64,000 bases of DNA, taken from Natronoflexus pectinivorans (lineage in GTDB: Bacteria > Bacteroidota > Bacteroidia > Bacteroidales > Marinilabiliaceae). The notes under the pieces are model-generated. The model was not told the origin of the DNA and searched no databases. It worked only from the letters and a program-made list of their open reading frames with translations. Shown in pieces: positions 20,590 to 30,900 of this stretch (the stretch's first letter is position 1; each line of letters starts with the position of its first letter). The translations under genes and the position numbers were made by a program. The stretch lies in assembly GCF_004345615.1 (NCBI RefSeq), contig NZ_SLWK01000001.1, positions 558,001-622,000 on the forward strand. Reading direction: 5' to 3'.

Positions 20590-22281
20590 ATGAAAAAATA
20601 TTTTAAACATACAGTTTGGGCAATGGTCGGAATGTTGCTTTTAACAACATCCTGCGAGGACTTTTTGGACAGACCAACAGAGGACGCATATACCATTGAC
20701 AATTTTTTCCAAACCAACGAGCAGTGTTTTCAGGCTGCCAATATTCTTTATAATTCTCCATGGTACGATTTTCAGAGAGGGTTTCTCTGGATTGGAGATA
20801 TGCTGGCTGGAAATATTTACCAGGGAACTGACAATATTTACCAGAATTTTAACCTAAGTTCTTCAAATGAAGACCTAATTAATGCATCAAATTCACTGTG
20901 GTTGGTAAATGGCCATGCAAATGCAATAATCGAGAACATTGCAACACGGGCAGGCAGTAATGTGAGCGAAGAGGTTAAAAATACTGTTACAGGAGAAGCT
21001 ATGACAATGAAAGCTCTTGCCTATTTTTATCTGGTTAGAATTTGGGGCGAAGTTCCTATCATACATAGCAATAGTCAGATACTTGGAGACGGTACAGCAA
21101 ATACTCTCCCCAAAAATCGACTTGAAGACGTATATGAATATATTGAACGTACTTTGCTCCGCGCAATAGAGCTGTTACCTGAACAAAATACCACAGGAAG
21201 AATCAATAAATATTCAGCCAAGGGGTTGCTTGCTAAAGTTTACCTAACCAGATCGGGTGTTAATCAGTCCGGCTCCAGAGATCAGCAATATTTAGATTTG
21301 GCCAGAGACTATGCGAAAATGGTGATAGATGGATATCCCGGACAACTTGAACCTGAATACAGCAATTTATTCAGAATTTCTACCGGAAATTATAATCCGG
21401 AGAATCTGATTTCTTGGCGTTGGACCATTTCAAACACCTGGACTTCCCAAAACTCCATCCAATCTGATGTTGCTCTTAACAATTTTACAGGCCTGGCCGA
21501 CACATGGGGCAGTTGGAGAGGAGTCACGCTTGACCTGATCAATCTATTTGGAGATAACCCGCTTAGCTCCGAGCGTCAAAACGAAGACAGACGAAGAAAG
21601 GCCACTATTATGATGTGGGGAGACCATTATCCATATTTTTGGAGACACGAAGGCGGCTTTACCGCGACAATGGACGATGATGACAATGTTGCCGGTGCTG
21701 TTTTTGGAGTCCCAACCGGTGGATATATTGTAAAACACATCGTTGGGCACATTGAAGGAGATCATTATGATGAAAATGGACGGGTTGGAGCTCGAATGGC
21801 AACTGATTTGGCAACACATATATTAAGACTTGCAGATATTTATCTGATATATGCGGAGGCAATTTTAGGGAATAATGAATCGACAAATGATCCTGAAGCA
21901 TTGGAGTATTTTAATCGAGTGCGTTTAAGAGCAAATCCAAATGCAAACCCATCTACTAGCATCTCTTTTATGGACATTTTTAATGAACGTCGTAAGGAGT
22001 TTGCAACTGAAGGAGATAATTGGTATGATTACGTAAGACTCTCATACTATAATCCTCAGCTCGCTGTTCAATTAATTAATGCACAGGAGCGCGGAAATTT
22101 CGATGGTCTTTATTCATTCTACAGGGGCGAGTCTTCTCAAGGAGATGTAACATTAAACTCTTTTAAAGTTACCATTTCATCATCTAGTTTTAAACTACCA
22201 TTCCCGGATATAGATCTAGCAATGAACCCAAATCTTACCGGAGAGCCGGTTCCATTTGATTTTAGCTCGATTCCGTATTAA
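20590..22281 (+). CDS. SusD/RagB family glycan-binding lipoprotein (second pair)
   Basis: 563-residue partner of the preceding SusC. The lipobox ends at Cys22 (LLLTTSCEDFLDRPTED). The SusD fold is shown by GEAMTMKALAYFYLVRIWGEVPII and the C-terminal RLADIYLIYAEAILG, FNRVRLRA and NERRKEFATEGDNWYDYVRL. The gene begins 74 bases after susC and is followed after 31 bases by the first TIG lipoprotein, so all should be in one transcript. Confidence 0.94.
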   Translation: MKKYFKHTVWAMVGMLLLTTSCEDFLDRPTEDAYTIDNFFQTNEQCFQAANILYNSPWYDFQRGFLWIGDMLAGNIYQGTDNIYQNFNLSSSNEDLINASNSLWLVNGHANAIIENIATRAGSNVSEEVKNTVTGEAMTMKALAYFYLVRIWGEVPIIHSNSQILGDGTANTLPKNRLEDVYEYIERTLLRAIELLPEQNTTGRINKYSAKGLLAKVYLTRSGVNQSGSRDQQYLDLARDYAKMVIDGYPGQLEPEYSNLFRISTGNYNPENLISWRWTISNTWTSQNSIQSDVALNNFTGLADTWGSWRGVTLDLINLFGDNPLSSERQNEDRRRKATIMMWGDHYPYFWRHEGGFTATMDDDDNVAGAVFGVPTGGYIVKHIVGHIEGDHYDENGRVGARMATDLATHILRLADIYLIYAEAILGNNESTNDPEALEYFNRVRLRANPNANPSTSISFMDIFNERRKEFATEGDNWYDYVRLSYYNPQLAVQLINAQERGNFDGLYSFYRGESSQGDVTLNSFKVTISSSSFKLPFPDIDLAMNPNLTGEPVPFDFSSIPY

Positions 22282-22312
22282 ATTGGTTTGAAATACTTAA
22301 ATAACAATAGCT

Positions 22313-23554
22313 ATGAAACAATATATAAAGAAAGATTCACCGATTTTTGTGGTGATGCTTTTACTAATCAGCATTTTTGCAGGAACTATATTTCAGTCCT
22401 GCGATGATGACGATGATGACAATGGAATGCCTGAGATACAATATATCAGGATTACTGATCCTGATAAGTCAGACTCTTTGATTGTGCGTGCATTCTTAGG
22501 AAACACCATCGCCCTTGTAGGGAGTAATTTGCAAAATGTAGTTGAAATATGGTTCAATGATCAACCAGCTAAATTGAACGTTAACTATATAACCAGACGC
22601 TCAATTATTGTTACAATCCCCAATGCAATCCCTGAAGAGGTTACCAATCAAATAACCTTGGTTACGAGAGGAGGCTTGGAGTATAAGTATGACTTTCAGG
22701 TAGTTGTTCCTTCTCCGTTGCTTTCATCAATGCTTTGCGAATATGTTCCGGATGGTGAGATTGCTGTAATCAGGGGCAACTATTTTATCGATGATGAAAG
22801 CGCGCCTCTGGAAGTTATTTTCCCGGGCAATATCCCCGGATTCGTAGAGGAGGTTTCAGTAACTCAGGTGAAAGTAAGAGTTCCTGAAGGAACTTCCTCA
22901 GGCCCTATTGCTGTAAGATCTATTTATGGTCAATCTCGCTCTTCATTTTATTTCAGAGACGACAGAAACATATTCCTTGATTTTGATCATCTGTTTGGTG
23001 CGGGGTGGCGACCAGGAAATGTCAGAGGAGACGATCCTGCTGGAGTATCAGGAAACTATCTTGCTCTCACAGGTGCTATAGCCGACTGGGACTGGCTTGA
23101 AGACAATCTGGCCATGAACTTATGGGGAGTGAGTTCACCCGATCATTCGGCTCCATTGTTCGATTTAATGGGGAACAGACTTGAAGATATGGTCTTGAAA
23201 TTTGAAGTAAATGTTGTAAACCCTTGGGCTGTTGGTTTTATGCAACTAATCTTTACACGATATGATGTTGCTAATACTAATGCTTACTACTCAGATGAAT
23301 CTTTAGGAAGAGCTTTGTGGCGTCCTTGGTTCACATCAGGAACTCCTTTCCAGACTGATGGCTGGATAACGGTTACCATCCCCATGTCTGAGTTTAGATA
23401 TAGTCATAATGCGGAGTTTAATGATCTCTCTTTAACCTACCCAGATAGCTTTGGAGGTTTTACCATTTTTGTTTGGGGTCCCGCTTTGGACGAAGAGGCC
23501 GGGCCTGCGGATCTTTTCTTTGCAGTTGATAATATACGTGTTGTTCCCCGATAG
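22313..23554 (+). CDS. TIG-domain surface glycan-binding lipoprotein (SGBP-B-like)
   Basis: A 413-residue lipoprotein expected on the cell surface. After the signal, Cys30 is followed by six Asp, an acidic surface-export signal type known for Bacteroidota lipoproteins. One or two TIG/Ig-like modules (IALVGSNLQNVVEIWFNDQ) follow, and the C-terminal ~190 residues resemble the glycan-binding domain of SGBP-B proteins (start IFLDFDHLFGAGW, end FFAVDNIRVVPR). It should hold glycan near the SusCD complex. The position between susD and GH26 suggests a mannan ligand, but specificity cannot be read. Confidence 0.85.
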   Translation: MKQYIKKDSPIFVVMLLLISIFAGTIFQSCDDDDDDNGMPEIQYIRITDPDKSDSLIVRAFLGNTIALVGSNLQNVVEIWFNDQPAKLNVNYITRRSIIVTIPNAIPEEVTNQITLVTRGGLEYKYDFQVVVPSPLLSSMLCEYVPDGEIAVIRGNYFIDDESAPLEVIFPGNIPGFVEEVSVTQVKVRVPEGTSSGPIAVRSIYGQSRSSFYFRDDRNIFLDFDHLFGAGWRPGNVRGDDPAGVSGNYLALTGAIADWDWLEDNLAMNLWGVSSPDHSAPLFDLMGNRLEDMVLKFEVNVVNPWAVGFMQLIFTRYDVANTNAYYSDESLGRALWRPWFTSGTPFQTDGWITVTIPMSEFRYSHNAEFNDLSLTYPDSFGGFTIFVWGPALDEEAGPADLFFAVDNIRVVPR

Positions 23555-23578
23555 ATTAACCTGATAATTTTAAAAAAT

Positions 23579-25741
23579 ATGCAAGATATATTAAAAAAAT
23601 ACGGACGGTTTTCATTTTATACTCTATTATTGAGTACATTAATGGCCGGTGTCCTTTTAACATCATGCGAAAAAGATGACGATGATGAAAGAAGCGACAG
23701 GATTGAACTTCTGAGCTATGGGCCAATGCCCATAGCCAGAGGAGCTGAATTACGTTTTATCGGGAATAATCTTGATAAAGTAACTGCAATTATTCTGCCT
23801 GACAATATTGAGATTGCCGCATCACAATTTACAAAACGCGAGCGTTCCCTTTTGGCACTTATAGTGCCTCAAAACGCAGTTGAAGGATTGGTTGTATTGA
23901 AAACTCCGCAGGGAGATATAACTACTAAAACTCCAATTGGCTTTTCAGAACCAATTTCAATTGAATCTTTCAGCCCCGGAACCATTAAACCCGGAAGTGA
24001 ATTGACCATCACAGGAGACTATCTTAATTTGGTAGGCGAAATAATATTCACTGACCGGATTGCGGTTGACAGCAGTCAATTTGTTAGTCAAAGCCGTGAA
24101 GAGTTAAAACTAATAGTTCCAGCAGAAGCTCAAACTGGCATTATAGCTCTTTCCAATGGAGCAGAAGATCCAATTATAATCTACTCCGATGAGCAACTAA
24201 CGGTTATTGTTTCAACTATTGAATCTGTAACACCAAATCCGGTGAAAGCAGAAACAGAATTATCCATTAAAGGTGCGGACCTTGATCTTGTTGTGCAAAT
24301 CCGTTTCGCAGGCGACCAGGTTGTCAATGCAGATGATTTTGAATCCCAATCTGATGAAGAAATAGTTGTTGTTGTACCAGAGAGTGCTCAGGATGGAGTT
24401 GGCAGCATAGTGATGGCTTCCGAAATTAAAGTTACTTTCCCTGAAGCACTCACCATGGCAGTTCCTACCATCAGTGAAGTGACCCCGATGACACTTAAGA
24501 ATGGGGAAAGTATTTCAGTATCGGGCGACCATTTAGATTTGGTGATAGCTGTAACCTTTGCTGGAGGAGTTGAAGGTGAAATTATTTCACATACAGAAAG
24601 TACTATGACGATTGTTACTCCTGAGACTGCCATTACAGGAGAGGTTCTCTTTCACACCAGGGCAGAAAAGAGTGTCTCAGGCGGAGATATTGTATTTGTT
24701 GATCCCGTCTTTACCTCATTTTCCCCGGTTGAAGCTCAGGCCAATAATACAGTTGTTATTACGGGAGAAAATCTTGATTTAGTTAAAAATGTGTGGTTTA
24801 CAGGAAACATGCAGGGAGAGATCACTGCTCAGGGTGAAACCGAAATCACCGTACTTATCCCGGTTGGCTCGCAATCTGGTAAAATTACCCTTGAAGCTCT
24901 GAATGGCGTAATGGTAGAGTCTTCTTCAGACTTTACGATATTAACCAATTTGCCTGACATTACAGGATATAAGCAGGCGAGAGCAGAGCCTGGTAAAATT
25001 CTTACTATTTTGGGAGAAAACATGAGTCTGATAAAAGAACTTGTATTTCCTGGTGGGATTTTTGCAACAGCCTATGGTTTAAAAACAGAAACTAAAGTAG
25101 AGGTATATGTCCCAGCTGGTGTAACCATAGGTGAAGGGCAAATCCGTATGATTACCTATGAAGGAGAAGAAGGTTTACTTCCTACCATATTCTTTGGCAG
25201 TGTTGATCCTATTTACGATCCAAATCTGGTCTTCTTTGATTTCAATGGAACAGGGAAAGATTCATGGTGGGGCAACGCCATCAATAGTGGACCAGAAGAT
25301 AATCCTGATACTTCAGCTGATGGCACTCCATATTGGAGAGTAAACGGTATGAGTGGCACCGGATGGTGGGATGGGCTATTCTTCCGCAACAGCAGTAATA
25401 ATTATTCCGCTGAGGGTGTAGATGTGAATACCTGGGCGGTTCGATTTGATCTTAAAACATTTGAATCATTCCCAACAGAAGGAAATCTCAGCGTTCGTCT
25501 TGGTGGAGGGGGAGATACTCATTTCTATGATTTCAATCTGAATAATGCCATGGGGTTTGCCGATACCAATGGTTGGATCACGGTTACCCTACCATTATCT
25601 GGATTCCTCCACGAATCAACAGGAAACCCGCTGTCTGATGCGGCATTGGGAGGAAGTGAGTTTGGAATGATTTGGCGCAGTGGAGTTTCTGTGAATGTGA
25701 ATATAGGAATTGACAATGTAAGATTTGAACCTATTCCATAA
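23579..25741 (+). CDS. Multi-TIG surface glycan-binding lipoprotein
   Basis: 720 residues. Cys30 is followed by EKDDDDER, close to the reported lipoprotein export signal pattern. About six successive TIG-like modules of roughly 75 residues follow, each with a segment such as SELTITGDYLNLVGEIIFT, TELSIKGADLDLVVQIRFA or NTVVITGENLDLVKNVWFT. The last ~185 residues (from VFFDFNGTGKDSWWGN to IGIDNVRFEPIP) form an SGBP-B-type glycan-binding domain rich in Trp and Asn. The TIG stack would act as a spacer lifting the binding domain off the surface. The gene starts 24 bases after the previous one. Confidence 0.87.
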   Translation: MQDILKKYGRFSFYTLLLSTLMAGVLLTSCEKDDDDERSDRIELLSYGPMPIARGAELRFIGNNLDKVTAIILPDNIEIAASQFTKRERSLLALIVPQNAVEGLVVLKTPQGDITTKTPIGFSEPISIESFSPGTIKPGSELTITGDYLNLVGEIIFTDRIAVDSSQFVSQSREELKLIVPAEAQTGIIALSNGAEDPIIIYSDEQLTVIVSTIESVTPNPVKAETELSIKGADLDLVVQIRFAGDQVVNADDFESQSDEEIVVVVPESAQDGVGSIVMASEIKVTFPEALTMAVPTISEVTPMTLKNGESISVSGDHLDLVIAVTFAGGVEGEIISHTESTMTIVTPETAITGEVLFHTRAEKSVSGGDIVFVDPVFTSFSPVEAQANNTVVITGENLDLVKNVWFTGNMQGEITAQGETEITVLIPVGSQSGKITLEALNGVMVESSSDFTILTNLPDITGYKQARAEPGKILTILGENMSLIKELVFPGGIFATAYGLKTETKVEVYVPAGVTIGEGQIRMITYEGEEGLLPTIFFGSVDPIYDPNLVFFDFNGTGKDSWWGNAINSGPEDNPDTSADGTPYWRVNGMSGTGWWDGLFFRNSSNNYSAEGVDVNTWAVRFDLKTFESFPTEGNLSVRLGGGGDTHFYDFNLNNAMGFADTNGWITVTLPLSGFLHESTGNPLSDAALGGSEFGMIWRSGVSVNVNIGIDNVRFEPIP

Positions 25742-25754
25742 CAATTTGAACATG

Positions 25755-25789
25755 ATATTTCCCCAAACATATTACGTTTGGGGAAATAT
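25755..25789 (+). terminator. Strong hairpin between the glycan-binding gene and GH26
   Basis: Perfect 14-bp arms (ATATTTCCCCAAAC and complement) with a 7-base loop lie 13 bases after the stop. No clear T run follows, so it may reduce rather than stop readthrough into the GH26 gene, or stabilise the upstream message. Confidence 0.6.
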
Positions 25790-25942
25790 TTGATAAAATA
25801 GACCACAGAAGCTTCTTGGATGGGCGTTTCTGTGGTTTTATTTATTTGGTGGTCGATAGAAATGTATCAGAAAATGCCTGAAAAGTACTGGATTGATACC
25901 ATTAAACAGCATAAATTTACTTCAAACTCAAATTCAATAAAA

Positions 25943-27286
25943 ATGATACGTTTATTTCTTCTTTTTATTCTTGCATTGATGGTATTTCCTGCGTGCAGTG
26001 AGGATCGTGAAAGTCATGAACCACCAGTGTTCAAAAGCAGCTTCCCTGCTGATGGGGCGACTGAGGTAAGGTTGTCGGCTGAGGTAGAAATTACCTTCGA
26101 TGAGGTTATTACTTTGTCAGAATCTCATGGAATTACCGTAAACGAAAAACCGGTGGAGGCCTCTTCGCTATTGACGAAAGTAGTCTTAAACCTTACGCTT
26201 GAATATGATAAACATTACTCGGTAAATATTCCTGCAGGAGCTGTTATAAACACTTTTGGGGTTCCATCTCAATCAGCGGTTTCATTTAGTTTTACAACCG
26301 TTGCTGCTCCTCAGGACCAGGTGACAGCAGAGTTGGTAGTAAACAACCCTTCATCGCAGGCGATTAATCTCTTTAATTTTCTCATCGATAATTATGGGGA
26401 GAAGTCAATTTCAGGAGCCATGGCAAATGTATCATGGAACATCAATGAAGCAGAGTGGGTGTACCAGCATACGGGGAAATATCCTGCAATGAATGGATTT
26501 GATATTATCCATTTATGGGCCTCGCCGGCTAACTGGATTGATTATACTGATGTTTCCGTTGTGGAAGATTGGTGGAACAACAATGGAATTGTACATTTTA
26601 CATGGCACTGGAATGTGCCGGTTGAGCAAGGCGGAACCAATTATGCTTTTTACACCAATGAAACTTCTTTTGACATTAGAGAAGCAGTAAAAGAGGGAAC
26701 GTGGGAAAATGAAGTGATCATGGCCGACCTTGAAAAAGCAGCTGATGTGCTTGAATTATTAAGGGATAAAGGGATTCCGGTGTTGTGGCGTCCACTTCAC
26801 GAGGCCGCAGGGACATGGTTTTGGTGGGGCGCAAAAGGGGCAGAACCATGTAAGCAGCTGTGGAGAATCATGTTTGATTATTTTGAGTCACGTCAGTTAA
26901 ATAACCTGATATGGGTATGGACTGTTGAACCAAACGACGATGATTGGTATCCGGGCGATCAATATGTGGATATGATTGGCCGTGACATATATAACAGACA
27001 TAATGCACAAAATTTGGCCGATGAGTTCAATTCCATACAATCCAGATTTCCGGGTAAGATTATTTCTTTAAGCGAATGCGGAAACTTATCAACCATTTCT
27101 TCACAATGGGAGGCCGGAGCAAAATGGTCTTTCTTTATGCCGTGGTATGATTACAGTCGTACGGTCAATATGAGCGGTACTGCGTTTTCCGAAGAAAGCC
27201 ATGAGTTTGCTAATGCTGATTGGTGGAGAGATGCTTTCAGCAAAGATTTTGTTTTAACTCGCGATCAAATGCCGGATTTAAAATAA
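25943..27286 (+). CDS. GH26 family glycoside hydrolase, probable surface endo-beta-1,4-mannanase
   Basis: Cuts beta-mannan chains. I use the ATG at 25943 because it begins a lipoprotein signal (MIRLFLLFILALMVFPAC, Cys18); an ATG at 25820 would place 41 non-signal residues in front. The product is 447 residues. An Ig-like bacterial domain (about 28-120: FPADGATEVRLSAEVEITF) precedes the GH26 barrel. The acid/base is Glu287 in RPLHEAAGTWFWWG, and the nucleophile is Glu378 in ISLSECG. Aromatic cleft residues such as WHWNVP fit mannanases. It lies 201 bases after the TIG gene and probably belongs to the same locus. Confidence 0.88.
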   Translation: MIRLFLLFILALMVFPACSEDRESHEPPVFKSSFPADGATEVRLSAEVEITFDEVITLSESHGITVNEKPVEASSLLTKVVLNLTLEYDKHYSVNIPAGAVINTFGVPSQSAVSFSFTTVAAPQDQVTAELVVNNPSSQAINLFNFLIDNYGEKSISGAMANVSWNINEAEWVYQHTGKYPAMNGFDIIHLWASPANWIDYTDVSVVEDWWNNNGIVHFTWHWNVPVEQGGTNYAFYTNETSFDIREAVKEGTWENEVIMADLEKAADVLELLRDKGIPVLWRPLHEAAGTWFWWGAKGAEPCKQLWRIMFDYFESRQLNNLIWVWTVEPNDDDWYPGDQYVDMIGRDIYNRHNAQNLADEFNSIQSRFPGKIISLSECGNLSTISSQWEAGAKWSFFMPWYDYSRTVNMSGTAFSEESHEFANADWWRDAFSKDFVLTRDQMPDLK

Positions 27287-27654
27287 TGTCAGAAATAGTC
27301 TCACGGGGTCTGCTTTTACATATAAAGGTATTGCAGTATGGTTGATTATCGGATTTTAAGATATTCTACTATAACGTTTTTGAAATGCCTCTTAACTTCA
27401 AAGGTGTAGTTGTTCGAAATGTAGACACCTCATTTTTTAAAGCAATTTTGCTTACTTCGGTTTCTCGATTGAGAAATGTAAAACAATAGAAGACTCTTTT
27501 GTCTATACTTTAAATACCGAATATTATAGGTAGTAACCTTATTCTAATGAGTAAGGTGGAGCGTAATTTCATTTTTGCCTATGTTAATTTATGTGTTCTT
27601 TTAATATTTTATGTTTTTTATTGCTAAATATTATTTAAATTAGCTAATATATAT

Positions 27655-27685
27655 TTGCAAATAATAATTGCTTGCCTTATCTTTG
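27655..27685 (+). promoter_or_regulatory. Bacteroidota-type promoter of the third susC operon
   Basis: A -33 TTG at 27655-27657 (in TATTTGC) and a -7 box TATCTTTG at 27678-27685 are separated by 20 bases, close to the published Bacteroides consensus (TTTG and TAnnTTTG, about 19-20 apart). Transcription would start near 27692, giving a leader of about 220 bases. Confidence 0.7.
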
Positions 27686-27691
27686 CGAGTA

Positions 27692-27718
27692 AGTGTTTCA
27701 TTGACACCATGGTGTTTT
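27692..27718 (+). promoter_or_regulatory. Leader motif and 12-bp palindrome at the third susC promoter
   Basis: AGTGTnnnnnTGACACCA (27692-27709) matches the leader of the second susC operon. It overlaps the perfect palindrome ACACCATGGTGT (27704-27715). Eight-base arms CTTGCCTT (27671-27678) and AAGGCAAG (27729-27736) enclose this element and the -7 box. The arrangement fits a repressor or activator site, or an RNA structure at the 5' end; which is unknown. Confidence 0.45.
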
Positions 27719-27910
27719 CGGAATGTGCAAGGCAAGAAAGGCAATAGTAACAGGATTATATTTATCTATTAAGATAGTACTGAGCAAATTGTAGAAGTGG
27801 TTTTCGATTAACATTATTTTATAAAAATCTAAAATAGGCGCTTTGCTGAATTAGTCTTTTTAAGTAATCACTCAATAATACTTAATCAGTTTGTAATTAA
27901 ATTAAATCTT

Positions 27911-30900
27911 ATGAAAAAAACGTTAGGACTTTTGTTTCTGATGATGCTGACGACGATGTTAGCAGCTCAAGATGTCACTGTAACAGGACGGGTGACATCT
28001 GAATCTACCGGGGAAGCCATTCCCGGAGTCAGTATAATGGTGGTTGGAACAACCATTGGTACCATTACTGATATTGATGGTAACTACTCATTATCTACTC
28101 AAATGGGAGAAACCTTAAGGTTTTCTTTTATTGGGTATAATAATGAAGAAGTGACCGTTACCTCAAGTACAATTAATGTGCTTATGATCGATTCATGGAC
28201 AGACCTTGATGAGGTTGTTGTAATTGGTTATGGCGTACAGAAAAGAGCGTTAGTTACCGGCGCTAATGTTAATGTACAAGGGGATCGCATCTCTGAATTG
28301 AACACCACAACAGCTATGGAAGCTCTGCAGGGAGTGGCTGCCGGTGTAAGTGTAACTCGTAATAGTGGAGCACCTGGAGCGGGTACCCGTGTTACTATCA
28401 GGGGGTTAGGGACAATTGGTAATTCCAGTCCTCTTTATATTGTTGATGGAGTAGCTGTTGGAAACATTGATTATCTGAATGCATCAGATATTGAATCCAT
28501 TGATGTTTTAAAAGATGCTGCTTCTGCAGCAATTTATGGTTCTCGTGCAGCCAACGGAGTAATTCTTGTAACCACAAAAAGAGGAGTGAGAGGATCTCAA
28601 CCCCGTGTTACTTACGAGGGATATTATGGAGTACAGAATATCTACAAAAATTTAACGCCATTGAATGCGCAGGAGTATATGTTTATTATGAACGAAGGCC
28701 GCACAAACGATGGATTAGCTCCCTATGACTGGGAAACCAGAATCAGAAATAACAGCTATTTAAACGCAAACTTTCCTGATCAATTAGGTTCCCAATTAGG
28801 CGATTATGTATGGAATAAACTTCAAAATGGATGGGAAGGTACGAATTGGATTCATGAGATGTCAAAGGACAATGCACCGGTGCAAAGCCATGCAATCAAC
28901 ATCACCGGAGCCAGTGATGACGTGACTTATTCATTAGGCTTTTCTTATTTCGACCAGACTGGAATTTTAGGAGGAGATATTACTGATGCCGGTTATAGAA
29001 GAATAACTGCCAGAATGAACACAGAGATGATCATTTTTAAAAATGACAGGCATAATGTATTAACTGTTGGTGAAAATTTTACTTATACAAATACTGAGAA
29101 TCGGAGTATTGCAACAGGTAATATTTACTGGAATGATCTTCACAATGCGCTTGTTACGAATCCATTGATGCCTGCATATTGGGATCAGTCTCCACATTCA
29201 CAAGGTTTTACACCTACTTTGGAAGGTGTTGCATTGGGTCAACACAACCCTCTGGCGGTTATGTATCATCGTCACAACTATAATTGGGGCAAAGGGAATA
29301 ATATTACCGGAAATGTTTATGCCATTATAGAGCCAATAGAAAGTTTAAGGATTCGTTCCTCATTTGGAGTCAATGCCTGGTTTGGCCATAGCAGATCATG
29401 GGCACCTACATATCGCCTTGCTACACAGTACAGTAATACCAATGACGCTGCTACACAGGAGATGTATCAGGGAGTCAATTACACTTGGACAAATACAGTT
29501 AATTATGATTTTGCAATTGATGATCATCGCATTGGGTTATTAGTTGGGTCAGAAGTTTTAGAAAACAAATTGAATTTTAATGTAGGAGGATCCAAGGCCA
29601 AGACCATTTTTGGGCTACCTCAATATGCTTATCTTGATAATGTAGTTGCGGAGTCTATTAGCGACATAGGCACTTGGGGACGTGACTGGGCAGCACAAGG
29701 TGGCGGATTGCTATCCTATATGGCCAGAGCTTCATATAACTATCAGGAAAGATATATGCTTGACATGACTTTCCGTGCGGATGGATCTTCAAACTTCGCA
29801 AAAGGCAACCGTTGGGGATATTTTCCTTCTGTTTCTGCAGGATGGAATTTTACTGAGGAGAACTTTTTTGATGGGTTAGGTTTTATGGATTTTGGTAAAT
29901 TAAGAGCGAGTTGGGGACAAAATGGTAACCAAAGCATCCCAAATTTTATCTACAGTTCAAATATTGCCTATCGCCCACAAGGATATTACTTTGGTCCTGA
30001 TAAACTGGTTTCATCACCAACAGCTGTTCCTGAAAACGTTCCAAATCCCGACGTAACCTGGGAAACTTCAGAACAGCTTAACATTGGTCTTGATGGACAT
30101 TTCCTTAACATGCGATTAGCTCTAACATTTGACTGGTATAAGAAAACTACCAAGGACTGGTTAGTACAAGCTCCGATACAAGGGACTGCTGGTGCCGGAG
30201 CACCATTTATAAATGGTGGTGATATTGAAAATAAGGGATTTGAAATTTCTCTAGGATGGAATGACCGTATTGGAGAATTCAGATATGGAGCAATGGTTAG
30301 CGGAGCCTACAATGAGAATGAGGTTACCCGTCTTGCAAATGCTGAAGGTATAATTACAGGTCCTCCACATGTATTGTCTCAAGGAACCGCCTATATTTCA
30401 CGTGTGGAAGTTGGCAAGCCTATTGGATTCTTTTATGGATTCCAGACAGATGGAATCCTTCAGAATCAGGATGAAGTAGACGCTTATGTAGGGCCAAATG
30501 GTCGTCCATTTTTTGAGGATCAGCGTCCGGGTGATGTTCGCTTTGTTGACCAAAATGGTGATGGCGTAATTGATGAGAATGACAAAGTTATGCTGGGAAA
30601 TCCAAATCCCGACTTTGAGCTGGGAATCAGACTGAATGCTGAATACAAAGGGTTCTTTGCCAATACTACTTTAACCGGAAAGTTTGGGATGCAAGTGATG
30701 CAGTCGTACAGATCATTTGCTGATCAATTTACCCAAAACTACACCACCGACATTTTTTCTCGTTGGCACGGAGAGGGAACATCTGACAGGATTCCGCGTT
30801 TAAGTTCCTCCTCGCATCGTAATACAAATTACATTTCTGATATTTATCTTCATGATGCTGACTATTTAAGAATTAACAACCTAACTGTTGGATATAGATT

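Larger units (their letters stand above)
27287..27910 (+). other. Intergenic region and leader before the third susC
   Basis: 624 bases. The first part has only short frames, the longest ATG-started one being 34 codons at about 27385-27489, which I do not call. From about 27600 it is AT-rich and carries the promoter at 27655-27685, the shared leader motif at 27692 and a nested dyad, followed by about 190 bases of untranslated leader. Confidence 0.6.
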
